This document shows positions 1 to 13,189 of a stretch of DNA of 64,000 nt, in pieces (the first letter of the stretch is position 1; each line of letters begins with the position of its first letter). The notes beneath the pieces were generated by a model. It was not told the origin of the DNA. It did no database searches and saw nothing but the letters and a program-made list of their open reading frames with translations. Origin of the DNA: Glandiceps talaboti. Lineage: Eukaryota > Hemichordata > Enteropneusta > Spengelidae. The position numbers and the translations under genes are program-made. The DNA is taken from positions 7,266,001-7,330,000 of the forward strand of contig NC_135549.1 of NCBI RefSeq assembly GCF_964340395.1. The letters are read 5' to 3'.

Positions 1-1748
1 CACCACAGAATGGGTCCCATCGTCACTTCTTGAACAAGCAAATCTTAGCTATATATCGTATAGTAGTATCGCCACATAAATATCGCCCCTGATTTAATAA
101 CCCCATAGCGACGTTACTTTCTGGTTCTTTAGCGTGCGGGGTAGAATGTGTCCATTCTTTCTCCACGGTGCCACTCCTCGGTTCAAAGCTGTATAGCTCG
201 GTGTACTAGTAACGAAAGGTGTATATAGTATGCATGTATGGATTTTAATCCCTTTAAATGTAGAATATTAATGATCTTAGTAGCGTCGACTCTTTTGATA
301 ATCTGTTGATATGACAAGGGGACGTTTCCAATAGAGAACAACTATGCATCGGTTGGGAAATCGAGTTTTACCGTTTTACCACGACATCGCTATCCTTTGA
401 ATAAAGTGACTAAAGTAGCTTGCTAAAAAAAATAGGTCTAACCGCCAATCTAAAACTGTTAGGTCGATCTGAATACCCCATGTGAACTAACGATTAAACG
501 CGTTGAGCGCACTCTATTTTCGGCTTTTTGCAGTGAGTCTACATGTCTTTACAGTTTACGGGGACAAAATGACGATAAAACTTAAAGAAGAACTTACCTC
601 GAATAAGACAAGACGATAAAGAATACCAGAACCAACTTGAAGAGACACTGAAGTACTGGTAAATGGCGACTCGTGTGCGTTAACATGGTAGTAAGAGACC
701 AACGGCTCTGTAGAGATAACCCCAACACCTTACATTTCCGTCAGGCGACCAGCAGCATTCCAACCACAGGTAGAACACAGATTAACTTGCCCAGGTGACA
801 CAACGGATTTCATATATGCTTGTGTCACAGGCAAGCTTCGTCGTGATTGGCTGATATCTTGGCTGGTGTAACAACTTGTTACACTATACTATTACATGAC
901 AGTTTATTCCATTCTTAATGACAGAAGATCGCGGGAAAATCGCATGCGCGATTCTCTTCAAAGTGAATTTATAATGGGACATGCGTCTCAATAAAGATAT
1001 AAAACCATGCAACGAAAACAACAAGTTTGTCTCGTACTCGTAAATAGTTAAATAAATCTACACACCAAAAAAAAAGCAATGTATTTAACTCAATCCGCAT
1101 CTTGAACGTGCAGTTTTAACATCACTCGAATGAGCCGACCGGTGCGTCATGTGACCAATGAAACGGCATCGACCCTTTTATTTAATTTATGTGGTCATTT
1201 CACTGAAATGGTTTTAGTTTGTGTAATTGTGTTGATTTGTGTATATATGTATTTATTATTAGAAAGGAAGGTTCTCGTCTACATATATAGAAATGGCCCC
1301 AGTGGACGAGTGTCAACTTTAGACCTTTGGAAGAAACCACAAAGGTGTGGTAAATAGAAAGGTTAAACTGAAACCCCGTCTCCGGTTAACGCTATTCACG
1401 TGATGTAACAGTATGCCCTGTAAGACATGCATCGGCGTTTTGTCTCAAAGCTATACAGATTTTATTGAACGAATCATAAAACGTAGAGGTTGGTGGACCA
1501 ATCGACCTTCAAATTATATAGACCATGGAGAGTGAACTTATTAAAATGATAAATCATGTTATATAGTGTGCTGTACTTTCACACGGCAATTCTCACTTTA
1601 TACATCTAATGTAGTCGTGAAACTATACTCTCTACATTTCGTCGTTTGGGCGCTTAAATTCACAGAGGAACTTTTTAAGATTTCAAGCATTTTTGGCTCC
1701 AAGAGAAATATATTTTGTATTTTTGTAAGATATGAATATATAAAATTG
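1..1748. other. No gene seen
   Basis: AT-rich sequence without a recognisable coding segment or repeat on either strand; the longest open frames are short and unlike any family. Confidence 0.6.
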
Positions 1749-1778
1749 CGCGCGTGTGTGTGTGCGTGTGTCTATGTA

Positions 1779-1816
<38 letters not shown>

Positions 1817-1835
1817 TTTGTTTGTGCGTGTGTCT

Positions 1836-1868
<33 letters not shown>

Positions 1869-1882
1869 TAAGTAAGTAAGTA
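1749..1882. repeat. (GT)n then (AAGT)n microsatellite
   Basis: GT-rich array with short ATGT and TTTG interruptions, ending in four AAGT units. Confidence 0.95.
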
Positions 1883-4503
1883 AAAGTATATGTGATTAGG
1901 TCGTATGTAACACATTAAAGAATAGTTTCGTTTGATATTTTCTTCTCACTGAAACACACGGTGTCATTTGAAATATGTTGAATGGCATATAATTGCTAAG
2001 GTAATCAAAGAAATTGAAAGAAACCTGTGGTATTCCGAAGTCAGTATAGATTCGGTGTGTATATATTTACTAAAGTTTAGAATCGCCAATTATCATAAAA
2101 TCTCCGTTTTAAGCAAGATAATTTTTTTATGTCTTTTGACTGAAACTGTGTTACTAAATTGAAGCTTTGTGCATTGCTGATGAAGCAATTTTACATGTAA
2201 TAAACCAATAATTTAGCCTCAGAATGGATAACTTTCAGAATGGGATTGGATAACAAATAGAAATTCAAGGTAATACAGAGAGGAAGTGTTTCTCGTTAAA
2301 ATGATACGATTCCAGAATAGGTACATATATACATAGATATTACGTATAGCCTGAAGGTGAACCATATAATTTCCCAGTGTTACAAGCAAGGACAAGGACA
2401 CACATTATATGACCCCATGTTTTTTATTATAAATAAACCAGATACCAAGTTCAAGACAACCTCATTCCAATTAATCGTGTTTAGATAGTCTGTCGGAAAC
2501 TTTGAATTGTCATGGTCTTGCGGCGTCCCTGGTTTTTATGTTGCATAAACGATGGTGGTGACTGGATGTCTACATCATTAAATAAGTTGCAAGTTGGTAT
2601 GAATCATCATCTGAGTGGAGACATAGAAATTTCGATTTTTTCTATCATTTATTGAATTCGAGTGGTTTTCTAATAAACCTTTGGATAAATGTAACACGGT
2701 AGCAACTAGCTTGATTGTAGTCAACACACCATCTTCTGACATCATAATCGGGGTGTCTCTTTACGAGCCCTACGACGTTTCTCTGGGGGACACTTCGTAT
2801 GTGAGAACGTCGAGATGTGTTTAACAAGTTTATAGCCGTGCAGCCTGACTCATCTTACTATAAATAGGACAAGCCACTTCAAACCGCAACCAATCTAATT
2901 ACAAGACGTTTCTGGTGCATTTAACCACGAAACGCGGTCATTGCATTCTTATAAGGATTCATTTTTTTCGTCTAAAACGTGTCAGATTTACCAAAATTTA
3001 AAAACACCTAGTTCCAAAAAAACTCACGTAAATGTAAGCAGTAAACATTGTTTGGAAGTTTAGACTAATATTGTATATATTTTACCTGTTGCAATGCCGG
3101 TCGTTGTCAGCCAATTTATTTGTTTGTCAGTTTAATTCAACCTTAATAATTATATTTGTATCTTTCATCCAATTCGGTTATTAAGTATTCCGTTTGTTCA
3201 CGAAATCTTAAGTATTTTAGCACTGATTATCAACAACACAAACAAAATGAAATGATAACAACAAAGTGGACAAATAAGCTTGACAATTACATATCACAAA
3301 CAAAATATCGAGATCTTGCTGAAGTTGACAAAAATTTGCAAACGTGATGTGGGATATCTAATTACTAAAACGGCGCCCTCTCTGTCAGAATCAGCAATCC
3401 GCTGCTCCAAGCTACTCGATCGCATTTTTGCCCGGAATGCTTTCTTTAAATTTTCCTAGGGAATTCATGAGTTTTCTATTTTTATCTTGAACGTCATCAC
3501 ACGACACTAAAAATCTTTGTCTTTGTGCATAATAGAAATGATTCGAATCTATATAATTTAATCGTATATAATAGTAGCAACAACTTGTACAAGATCACGA
3601 TTCCCACGCACAAGGACCCTGAATAAATAGAACATTGCCTACGCAAGTATTTGCTACGTGTGTTACAGTGTAACCAGCTGGCGATGTTGAAGTAAGGAAT
3701 CCGGAAATCTTTCTCAACTAGCCTAATCTATCTCGACAGTTCAGGTAGTCGTGTTCTCAAGCGTCTAGATTGTGTTGTAGTCAGAGATACGAGGAAAAGT
3801 GGCAAATTTCCATTTCCACGTCGATGTAACAAACCATAGATAAAAAACTGTATTGAATTAATTAGATATCTAGTATCGCAATGGTCTGTATCTAAACTTA
3901 AGTTGTCATCAACGCAGTATATATTAATCAGTGACAACGGTTAAAATTTAGCATTTTGGATAGCTTCAGAATTCCCCATTAGCTTGGTTCGGATCGTGAT
4001 CGATTTGTTACCACTCGCACTCCATTTGTTTGGATGTGTAGTAGTTGTGGTGACGTCATTCAGTATGACTCATCCCTGATACCCAGTTTTGTCTGGTCGC
4101 TGGTCGTAAAACTTGACACTTAGGATTATCTGCAACGGTAGTTGGTCATGGATGTTTACCACACAGGAATTTTAATTCTTAAAAAAATGCTATTTTGTGC
4201 TCATGTCATGTTTTCTGTTAATCTTGTCAATCTGGGCCGCTATCTGAAAAAAAACCTTTAAACTTCGTGGTATGGAGTTATAGGAAACCAAAAAAGGAGC
4301 GAATCAAAACTTCAATCTACCATTTGCCTTCTCAGAATGAAACCGTGAAGGAAAAGCTGATTTCCGACTGTCGCTCCATCCGGGACATTGCGTGAAAAAA
4401 ATACCAGCGCAATGACGGAACTCCGTCATGGATTTGTCAGTCACTTAACTGGTTACAAAGACGTGCATATGCAATATTTGATAGTTGTGTACTATGAAAC
4501 GAT

Positions 4504-4567
4504 GTCCTCGAAAGATAACTATATCGTATAATTAGGTCCTCGAAAGATAACTATATCGTATAATTAG
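4504..4567. repeat. Exact tandem duplication, 2 x 32 bp
   Basis: The unit begins GTCCTCGAAAGATAACTATA and ends GTATAATTAG; the two adjacent copies are identical. Confidence 0.95.
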
Positions 4568-6153
4568 GTCTGAGTAACTATGTGTAGGAGCTACGTACTG
4601 CAAACGGCACGAACTGCCCTGACGTGTGTATGCCCATGTTTAAAACGATTCGAAAGAAAGTTGTATTAGAGCAAATGCACACAACTTCGACGTTTACCTT
4701 TCCGTAGTATTTGATATCAACAGTGTTTTCTCTGTAATCTCATAGTCCACAAGATAACATACATAATGATCACAGGCAGAAATAGAAACCAGTTTGGAGA
4801 GTGTAAATGAGTTTTGAGGTTTGTGTCCCAGCGTGCGATAACGAAAATGAAAGCTTGACACACACATTAACATTCTATGCAATGCATCCTTTACTTTTGT
4901 CAGAGATCTATACACATACATGTACATCTCTTGGAAAACTTGAACTGTGACATTCAAGAGAAAGCATTTAGCAAATGAAAGGAAAAGGGATAGGAGGTAG
5001 GAAAAGAGATCAAACTAAAATGGGGAGGGCAAGAGGTAAGAAATTAATGAGAACGAGGATATCGAACGCTCACAACAATGTTACACGTAGGTGGGAGGAA
5101 ATTACAACAAGTTAGACTGTGGGCAAAGAAAAATGGGGAAGGCGTGGAACTTCACTGTATTAGAACCGAAGATAAACGACAATTTTAAAGAGTATAAAAT
5201 TGTGAAACGATGGAAAGAAACTGACCGTCGAGGAAGGGAGCTCGTAGAAGCAAAGAATGGATTGAACTAATATTATGGCAAATGGAGCGGTTGAAACTGA
5301 GATAAAAAGGTAAGAGAGGAGGAGAGATACATCGAAGCGAGAAAGGGACACTTTAAAAGAACTAAATGCGTTTCGAGATTTGTTGTTGGGGGAAGGGGGT
5401 AGAAAGAGTCATTTCTCAAAATTACTCGTACGGGCTCAAATAAGACGATCTGATGACAATACCGTGCTTGACATGTTATCTTATTTGATTTGGTTTAGAT
5501 TGTATTGTACGGGTATTTGAACATACGGTATATCATATTTAAAATTGACCCCGAAGAGGATCAAGTAGAATCTCCAACTGACTTCGTGTAAGACCTGTTA
5601 CATGCTTGGTGTATACTTCCCATTTCTCGGTAGTGAAAACTTGGAGTTGTTTCTCAATCGATGAGTCATACTTGTTGTCATATATTGCGGTTTCTACCTC
5701 TCATTAACTGGATTAGATCACGGATTGGCCATTTATCTCCTTTAGCGCTTAATACGTATTGATGCAATCTTCGCTTAATACCCCTCCCCAATGACGGATT
5801 AATGTCTCTCCACTAGATCTTGCAGTTTGACTGAGTGTTATACAGAGATAAAAAGCTACAGCGGATATTCCAGGGATGCTTGGTCTATACTTCGTTCTCG
5901 ACTCTCAAGAAAGTTATCTTTCGAACGCCACTACCTCTTGAGGGCGCACTTCAGTGATATTACCCACCCTCCCCTTGTAAGTTGTATACACAAGCAGATT
6001 TACCAGCACATTGAAGGTACTCGATTTTTAGATTTAAGATACTCTGATCCTTATAGAGTTTAACTTACTCACCTTTTCTGTTCAAGTTTCATTTAGCCTA
6101 ACTGGCGTCCAGGCTAATACGATGAAATATGGACACAATATTGTTATGATAAG

Positions 6154-6250
6154 TTTTGTAAATGCAACCACGTTTTTAATTTTTGTAATTTTTGTAAATG
6201 CAGCCAACTTTAAACAAAAATTTGATAACTTTTGTAAATGCACCCAGTTT
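6154..6250. repeat. Three imperfect copies of a TTTTGTAAATGCANCCA motif
   Basis: The motif occurs at about 6154, 6190 and 6232, a degenerate tandem arrangement with a period near 40 bp. Confidence 0.7.
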
Positions 6251-6762
6251 TAATTTGCAGAAAAATGAAGATTTACTACGAAAAATTTGGGCGGGAAGTG
6301 TTCGGTACTGTTTTCCCGCCATTTAATTTTTGCAACACTTTTTTTTCAATATTTTGTATGTAGTTAATAAATTGTTCTACGTCTATGCTGTCCTACAATA
6401 AAGTATTTTACTTGAAGAAGCACGTCCACAACACACTTCCGTAAACGAGCTTCAATCAGTATATAATCCTTGTTTAATTGCTAATCGTTAATATCATTAG
6501 TTTTCAGGTTTCGTTTATTTACGATTTCTTAACGAACATAGGGTGGGTAATCAATGTCACCGTGATATTGAAGAACTGCCGCAGAGTGTTACGTGTAAGA
6601 CATGACGAGGTACGTACGTTTGTCCAGCCAAAGTTATCACTGTGACACAACACAGCACACCCGTCTCCACTGGCCTGTATATTTATTTATTGCTGCGTTA
6701 CTATGCAATATATAATCGGGTTGCGAAGGGGTCAAGAACTTCACAGAACATCGTATTTTATT

Positions 6763-7021
6763 GATCAACACAGACACTTGTGTCCCGAGATATATTTCAA
6801 AATATGATAAAATATTGACACTATTGACGTATTTTGGCTGATAAGGTGTGAAGGGGGTAAAATAACACGGATTCCTAGGATCGTGTAAGTCCATACACCG
6901 ATCCTAGGAACCCGTGTTATTTTACCCCCTTCACATATTGTCGGCCAAAATACATCACTATTATCCATATTTTATCATATTTTGAAAAAAATATCTCGGG
7001 ACACAAGTGTCTGTGTTGATC
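6763..7021. mobile_element. Foldback (hairpin) element
   Basis: About 259 bp in which the left arm (GATCAACACAGACACTTGTG...) is the near-perfect inverse of the right arm (...CACAAGTGTCTGTGTTGATC). The arms are about 120 bp and meet at CCTAGGATCG ... CGATCCTAGG with a loop of about 15 nt. A few mismatches suggest an ageing MITE. No coding content. Confidence 0.75.
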
Positions 7022-8157
7022 ATACTCGAAATTTTGATTAACAAATGTCACGTGACCGTTACAATTCATGACAACATGGGTAAATTAAACACCGAAAAAC
7101 GATCTTCTATTGTATGACATTGTACAGATTACGTCATGTGATGTGTGATAGCTTATAAGCTGTATCCACTTCAACATGGGTGGGGGGGGGGCGGGCTTAA
7201 AATCGCTTCATATGCACCATAAAGGAAAGACAAGATGAAGATACTAAAAAAAATTTAAGTCACTTAAAGTTGCAATTGGAATGTTTTTTGAGACTGTTTC
7301 GTTAGATATTATTATTTATTATTATTATTGTTATTATTATTTGACTTTATTTAAACTCGATAGACTGTTGAGCCAAAGGCTCTTCTCACACTGTGTCGAG
7401 ATAAAAATATACAATATATACATTAAAAATACCAAGAAGTAAAAATACAAAGGAATAAAACGAATACAAAAGTCTGTAAAATGGCAAAAGCCATCATTAA
7501 CAATGTATATTGCCTAATTATTCATATTTTAACAATTTTTAGTTAATATATTGTCGATTGTCTGATAGAAAAGTAAGATACTCCAGTTATAGCTTCAAAT
7601 ATTTGCATTTACATTCATGACATATTATAACGTAATGTCAGCAAGGAAATGTTGAATTGAAAGTTTCTTTTACACGTTTGTCGAGTAGCTGGATCTGTGA
7701 CACTTATACCCGAGCGGAGATTCAACCAGTAGGCAGACAGGCTATACATTTGTTTTCAATTTAACAGACAATTGGCGTAGCATGGCACATTTTTCCACGT
7801 GGGATGTCAGCCATGATATAGTACATACCTACCTTAATGAACTCGAACTGACATATACCGAATGAGAAACCCCCGCCATGTGATTTTCGAAATGAAATTG
7901 GGATTTGCAATAGTGTAGTGCTGAATCTTAAGATCTCTCTTAGAGAGTTAAGGGGTTAGAGATGATTCGATACCATGTTGGTATCCAGACTAGATTTGCA
8001 ACGCTGATGTATCATTACATTGTCGTTTGATGATTGTCATTTCTTTAATCAAATTATAAATACATGTAACTCCGTTTTGAAGTTACGATGTCTTTGTATC
8101 AAGATGTATGGTGCACAGGAATACGAATGCACATCTTTGTACAACTGTTTTATTTTT
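7022..8157. other. No gene; possible LINE 3' end remnant near 7300-7460
   Basis: An ATT-rich run at 7311-7350 is followed by GACTTTATTTAAACTCGATAG and a GAGCC-AAA-GGCTC hairpin, a layout often found at the reversed 3' end of invertebrate LINEs. No coding remnant is visible. Confidence 0.4.
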
Positions 8158-8196
8158 ACCTCCCGTAAGGGGAGGTGTCTGTCGTCCGTCCGTCTG

Positions 8197-8239
<43 letters not shown>

Positions 8240-8271
8240 ATGTATGTATGTATGTATGTATGTATGTATGT
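8158..8271. repeat. Short hairpin plus (CTGT)n/(ATGT)n microsatellite
   Basis: A 7-bp-stem hairpin ACCTCCC-GTAAG-GGGAGGT (8158-8176) is followed by CTGT units (about 8194-8239) and then ATGT units (to 8271). A hairpin joined to a tetranucleotide array is a common layout in mobile elements of marine invertebrates. Confidence 0.8.
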
Positions 8272-8853
8272 TATTTGTGTTATCTCAAAAAATACTGTTC
8301 TAATCGAAAATTGCCACACGTATATGTTATGGTAATTACAAGTACTAATTAGATATTGGTACAAAACATATACATATTAATGTTCATTTGCACAGATAAT
8401 GAGTTTTGATCGTGAAGCAATCTCTTGAGAACTAAGGCTTGAAAATACACGTAATTTAGTAAATAGATTAATGAAAGTAATTGTATATGTTTGCCTGCTT
8501 CGGTAAATATACTGTGCGATACTAATAAGAAATTTCAATTAACAGATTCAGCTTTCACATTACCCTTTGTCACTTCAAGAAGGCACTGCATCTTGCCCCG
8601 AGTGTGAAGCTATCGACATATTCATATTCGCATTATGCGAGTCAACATAGTTATATTTATAATATACCTAGTGATAATGCTGTGCCATGATTCGCTAGAA
8701 TCAGTCACGTGATAGGAAAATAGAATGACTACTTCCCTTGGGGAAATAGTCCCATCAATTTTTACATGGTCACGTGACCACCGCGCGTTCACAGCAGGTC
8801 AAAATGGGAGCTTCTGACGATGTCGTCTGCCACCGCGAGTTCACAGCATGAGG

Positions 8854-9064
8854 TATATTATAAAACACATATTGCCTGGCCTATATTCGGGCTATAGCAC
8901 CCGTTCATTACCCCCTCGTGACTGTGAGTTACCAGAATCACATGCTATTTCCCTCGGCCTTTGGCCTCGGGAAATAGCATGTGATTCTGGTAACTCACAG
9001 TCCCTCGGGTGTAATAAACGGGTGCTATAGCCCTCATGGCCAGGCAATATGTGTTCAATATATT
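8854..9064. mobile_element. Foldback (hairpin) element
   Basis: Arms of about 100 bp run inward from TATATT...ACACATATTGCCTGGCC on the left to GGCCAGGCAATATGTGT...AATATA on the right. A 30-bp stretch near the centre pairs perfectly across a GGCC-TTT-GGCC apex at about 8961. It is immediately followed by a (GTT)n array. Confidence 0.75.
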
Positions 9065-9068
9065 TTAG

Positions 9069-9069
9069 G

Positions 9070-9121
<52 letters not shown>
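9069..9121. repeat. (GTT)n microsatellite
   Basis: About 17 uninterrupted GTT units. An apparent polyglutamine frame across it on the minus strand is a by-product. Confidence 0.95.
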
Positions 9122-9742
9122 GGCCTGTACATGTGTTTATGTGTTTGCTTGCTAGCATGTTTTTTTGGGGGTTTTTTTGTAACAGTAACTGCAAAAATAT
9201 GAACTTACTAGACCTACTTTGGTAATAATGCAACTAACATACCCTCATCAATTATTTGAAACTACAGAACATTTGATATTTCTGTACATGTATTTGACAC
9301 TTGTGTCAGATATTTATAAATAGTCTTTGCATGTTCACTCTATGTTATTCTCTTTGGACGGTTCACCTATATTAAATGCCAGTCCTCCATATCTCTGAGT
9401 GAAATCAAGTAATCTTCATTTGCTAATCTTGTGATAACTGTCCACGGGATGCATTCACATCTGGTCCCATACTATTAGGCTTGAAATGGACGTATCGTGA
9501 ACGATGAGGGCGATCTTCATCAAGATATCTATGATGGCATCGGTGCAGATTATAGAATCGTCGTTGTTACTAGTATATATACACTGGCAAACGGTCCACA
9601 TACCGAAGACTATGTCGTGTTCATATCTCTTCTTTACATTTAACATCACAGCACAATCGATTTATCCTGGTAAAATAACGTGATATTTTATATATAATGA
9701 GGTCAAATTTCTTTAATCCCAGTCCTTTGAAGCCGTCGGTAT

Positions 9743-10020
9743 CGTATGTATGTATGTATGTATGTATGTATGTATGTATGTATGTATGTATGTATGTATG
9801 TATGTATGTATGTATGTATGTATGTATGTATGTATATATGTATATATGTATGTGTGTGTATGTATGTATGTATGTACGTACGTACGTACGTACGTGTGTG
9901 TATATGTATGTATGTATGTATTGTGTGTGTGGGGGTGTGGGTGTGTGTGTGGGTGGATGGATGGGTGGATGGATGGATGTGTGTGTGTGTGTGTGTGTAC
10001 CGATGCATGCACGCGTACGT
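9743..10020. repeat. Compound (GTAT)n / (GTAC)n / (GT)n / (GGAT)n array
   Basis: About 90 nt of GTAT, then mixed GTGT, five GTAC units, more GTAT, GT and GGAT units. All long frames across it are low complexity. Confidence 0.95.
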
Positions 10021-10591
10021 GCATGTATTTGCTTGAATAGTTTCGTGAAAATAAGTGTGAGCGCCCTCTAACATTACAAAGGTAAATGGTGAAGGTCGAA
10101 AGGATCTCAGGTTTGATCAAGCAGTATATATATATGCATATATGGACATATACATATTAAATGTATAGTTCTTTGTGGGTGTTTATGTAAATTTGTAGGG
10201 TTAAGTTATTGCTTACACTTTGGCTGTGCTGACAGAAGTACTTTTCATCTGTTCAGCGACTTCAGTTCTGCAACTTTTCTGAGTGGATTCTAGCGGTCTG
10301 TAGTGTCAACAGCAACTGCAATAACATAGGAAAGGATGTGGCAGAGGAAAGGATGTGGTCATTGATAAACATGACTTTAGGTTGACATCTAGACGTGTTT
10401 CCTGTTATAAGAAATGATTATTGGATGAAAGTGAATCTTTCTGGTATTGTATTGACCCCCCCCCTGCCTTTGACTGACTTGCCTTCTTCCTACGATAATT
10501 ATGTATATCAATATAATTATATTCTCCACAACTGTCTATGGTTTATCTCACTCTTCTGTTTCTTCCATTATCACCTACGTCTCACTGTCCT

Positions 10592-10726
<135 letters not shown>

Positions 10727-10781
10727 CTCGGTGAGTATCAATCTGCTAAGACAGTGTTCTATACCGCAGTGGCAGAGCGTA

Positions 10782-10848
10782 ATAGTTTTGGTAGTACTGG
10801 AACTCTTTCTTGGGTGTAACACCCAAGAAAGAGTTCCAGTACTACCAA

Positions 10849-10854
<6 letters not shown>
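10782..10854. repeat. 73-nt near-perfect palindrome between two TA tracts
   Basis: Two 36-nt arms (starting ATAGTTTTGGTAGTACTGG) separated by a single base at GGGTGT-A-ACACCC, with no mismatch that I can find. The right arm runs directly into a TA tract, and another TA tract ends 55 nt to the left. Confidence 0.9.
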
Positions 10855-10926
<72 letters not shown>

Positions 10927-10953
10927 GTGTGTGTATGTGTTTGTGTGTGTGTA

Positions 10954-11010
<57 letters not shown>
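10851..11010. repeat. (TA)n followed by (GT)n microsatellite
   Basis: About 74 nt of TA, then about 86 nt of GT-rich repeat with a few ATGT and TTGT variants. Confidence 0.95.
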
Positions 11011-11013
<3 letters not shown>

Positions 11014-11016
11014 TAG

Positions 11017-11105
11017 TCTAGTTCCAAACTGGTAAAGTATTACATATATTTTTTAAAACTTCATGAAGTTTTTAATATGTAATACTGTACCAGTTTGGAA
11101 TTAGT
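11017..11105. repeat. Inverted repeat (hairpin), arms about 33 nt
   Basis: TAGTTCCAAACTGGTAAAGT on the left pairs with its inverse near ACTGTACCAGTTTGGAATTA on the right, closing over a short palindromic ACTTCATGAAGT centre. It starts right after the GT array. Confidence 0.8.
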
Positions 11106-11139
11106 CTGGTGATAGAGGGACTGTGCACATAATTTCACT

Positions 11140-11167
11140 CTGACTGACTGACTGACTGACTGACTGA
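11140..11167. repeat. (GACT)n microsatellite
   Basis: Six to seven GACT units. Confidence 0.9.
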
Positions 11168-11299
11168 TCGATTCAATCACTCACTCCCTCGTTCACTCGC
11201 TCAGCCCCCCCCCCCCCACTATCTGAACGACTGACTCAAAATCTAACTCGTCACGCTTTCATTCCATTAAAGTCATTAATTCATTATCCTTCAACCGCC

Positions 11300-11421
11300 C
11301 ACTCACTCACTCACTCACTCACTCACTCACTCACTCACTCACTCACTCACTCACTCACTGAATCACTCAGTTACCCACTCACTCACTCACTCACTCACTC
11401 ACTCACTGAATCACTCACTCT
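11300..11421. repeat. (ACTC)n microsatellite
   Basis: Two blocks of ACTC units separated by a short GAATCACTCAGTTACCC interruption. Confidence 0.95.
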
Positions 11422-11461
11422 CATTTACATGCGATTCACCAGCACATACGTACGTACCCCC

Positions 11462-11523
<62 letters not shown>
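11462..11523. repeat. (CA)n microsatellite
   Basis: About 30 uninterrupted CA units. Confidence 0.97.
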
Positions 11524-11527
<4 letters not shown>

Positions 11528-13189
11528 AACAATTTGGCTGGCAAGCTATTAAATCGAAACGTGGTGTTCCAGTGAATAAGAGCAGTTTCAAGAAATTTGG
11601 TGTTGCCCAGCCTCTGATTCAAGTTTGTTGATACACTTTTACTAATACATTAAAATTTCGCTCAATTATGTACAGGCTCTATTCGTCTGAAAGTACATTC
11701 ATAACGTAGGGAAGGTGTTAGTGAAATGTGTTCGATCACCAGATAATCATCATCAACATCAAATCATTATTACTTCCTTAGCGTCTCTTTAGCTTTGTCG
11801 CCTTACACCAAATTACACGTATGGAATACTGTGTCAGTTGTTATAAACATCTATCGAATCTTTATTTGTTGAATACGTTTATTGATTTGATTTGGAGGCA
11901 CACGCAGTACTACACTAATAAGCAGGATTAACCAGAAACAGATCACCATAGTAACAGTCATCGTATCTGAATGTATGTATATAACACATAGTAGTCACGC
12001 CGTACGCTGCTGTTGGATTTCCTTTCTCCTCTTTGTCGCCAGTCAGAAGCACATAGTATGCCATTTATGTACACTATCTACAGTCGTAAAAGGGGCATCT
12101 AATAATAACCTATATATGTGTAGTTCGTATCTTTTATAGCAATTTAGAAAAAAAGTAACGAAATTCAGGTTTGGTTCCCCATAGATCTGCTAAAGTGAAA
12201 GCAAAAATGCTATCAGCCATGGTGATGAATATATATCCGTAAATCAAAACGTGTAGTTTGTATTATTTTTCAAATGATACCATTGGCAGAAAAACCAATC
12301 CACTGTTTTGCGAATTTTGTCGACTGTGGATGCTTCCTGTAAACTAAAAACAGAATCTATTCCTTCCAGAAATCAGCAGTAAAGCACTTTCTATGATTGA
12401 AGTAAACAACACTATTAAACTGTTTGAATGAAACATTAAAAATATATAAAAGAATCTCAAAAATAACGTCACAATATATTACAACCCTTTAAATGAACAG
12501 AGACGCATATCACGTGCAGTGACATCACACACGTGACCCATCCCTCTGTTTTAACGTCACGTTGTAACCAGTCGTCGAGTTTCTAGTCACTCTTAAATAA
12601 TAAAATGTTTTCCCTTTTTTGAAAAAAGCCAGTGATTATCTGAAACATAAGGTTGATTACATAGAGTATTTATCTTTCTGTCCGTGTCAGGGATTTAAGT
12701 GATTATTCACCAAAAGTAAACCATCGAAACTGGGTAACTTTGATAGAGTTCGGGGGCAAAATGAGTCTTAAATAGAGTATTAGAAATGTTTACAATATAG
12801 TGTGCACACTTGAGTTGGAGCTTGGACCGTGGAATGGAAATTGGAGGGAGTTTCACCCAAAGTCTTTTATAATCCCGGTATGTTGTTCAAACTGTTAATG
12901 TTCATGTATCTGCTACCGTACATAGTTTTGGTTTGCGGCAACTGGCTGAAAAAAATTGGAGACTACAGCTCTATGGCACATGGCCGCATGAGGGCAGTCC
13001 GTGGGACTATCTGCCCTTGCTGGAGCCAACTTCGTCTTGTTACATACATATTCACCAAGTTTAAATTTGTGTTTTTCGTCCACTCAGTCAATTATATTAT
13101 AGGAAATTCTTGATTTGACCGTCGACCTGGTAACAATGTTTCCAGCATATCATTACAGCATGTACGTGCCTTTCACCGTGGGCTCACAA
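11524..13189. other. Wnt5 3' flank, no other gene seen
   Basis: Downstream of the Wnt5 stop. It probably contains the Wnt5 3' UTR, with AATAAA candidates at 11861-11883. No coding similarity otherwise. Confidence 0.5.
11861..11883 (-). promoter_or_regulatory. Candidate polyadenylation signals for Wnt5
   Basis: Two AATAAA hexamers (minus strand) sit 17 nt apart, about 1.3 kb past the Wnt5 stop. I found no closer AATAAA on this strand. Assignment to Wnt5 rests only on order and strand. Confidence 0.3.

Larger units (their letters stand above)
1883..6762. other. No gene seen; two small tandem repeats
   Basis: Apart from the 32-bp duplication at 4504 and the motif repeats at 6154 I see nothing. 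Open frames are short and of mixed composition. Confidence 0.6.

Noticed and set aside
8892-9233. Minus-strand frame with a polyglutamine run
   Set aside because: The run is the (GTT)n array and the rest is the foldback element, so no gene is supported.
9697-10120. Several overlapping frames rich in MYVC or HTYI repeats on both strands
   Set aside because: They are by-products of the tetranucleotide array; the same happens at 18.5 and 28.0 kb.
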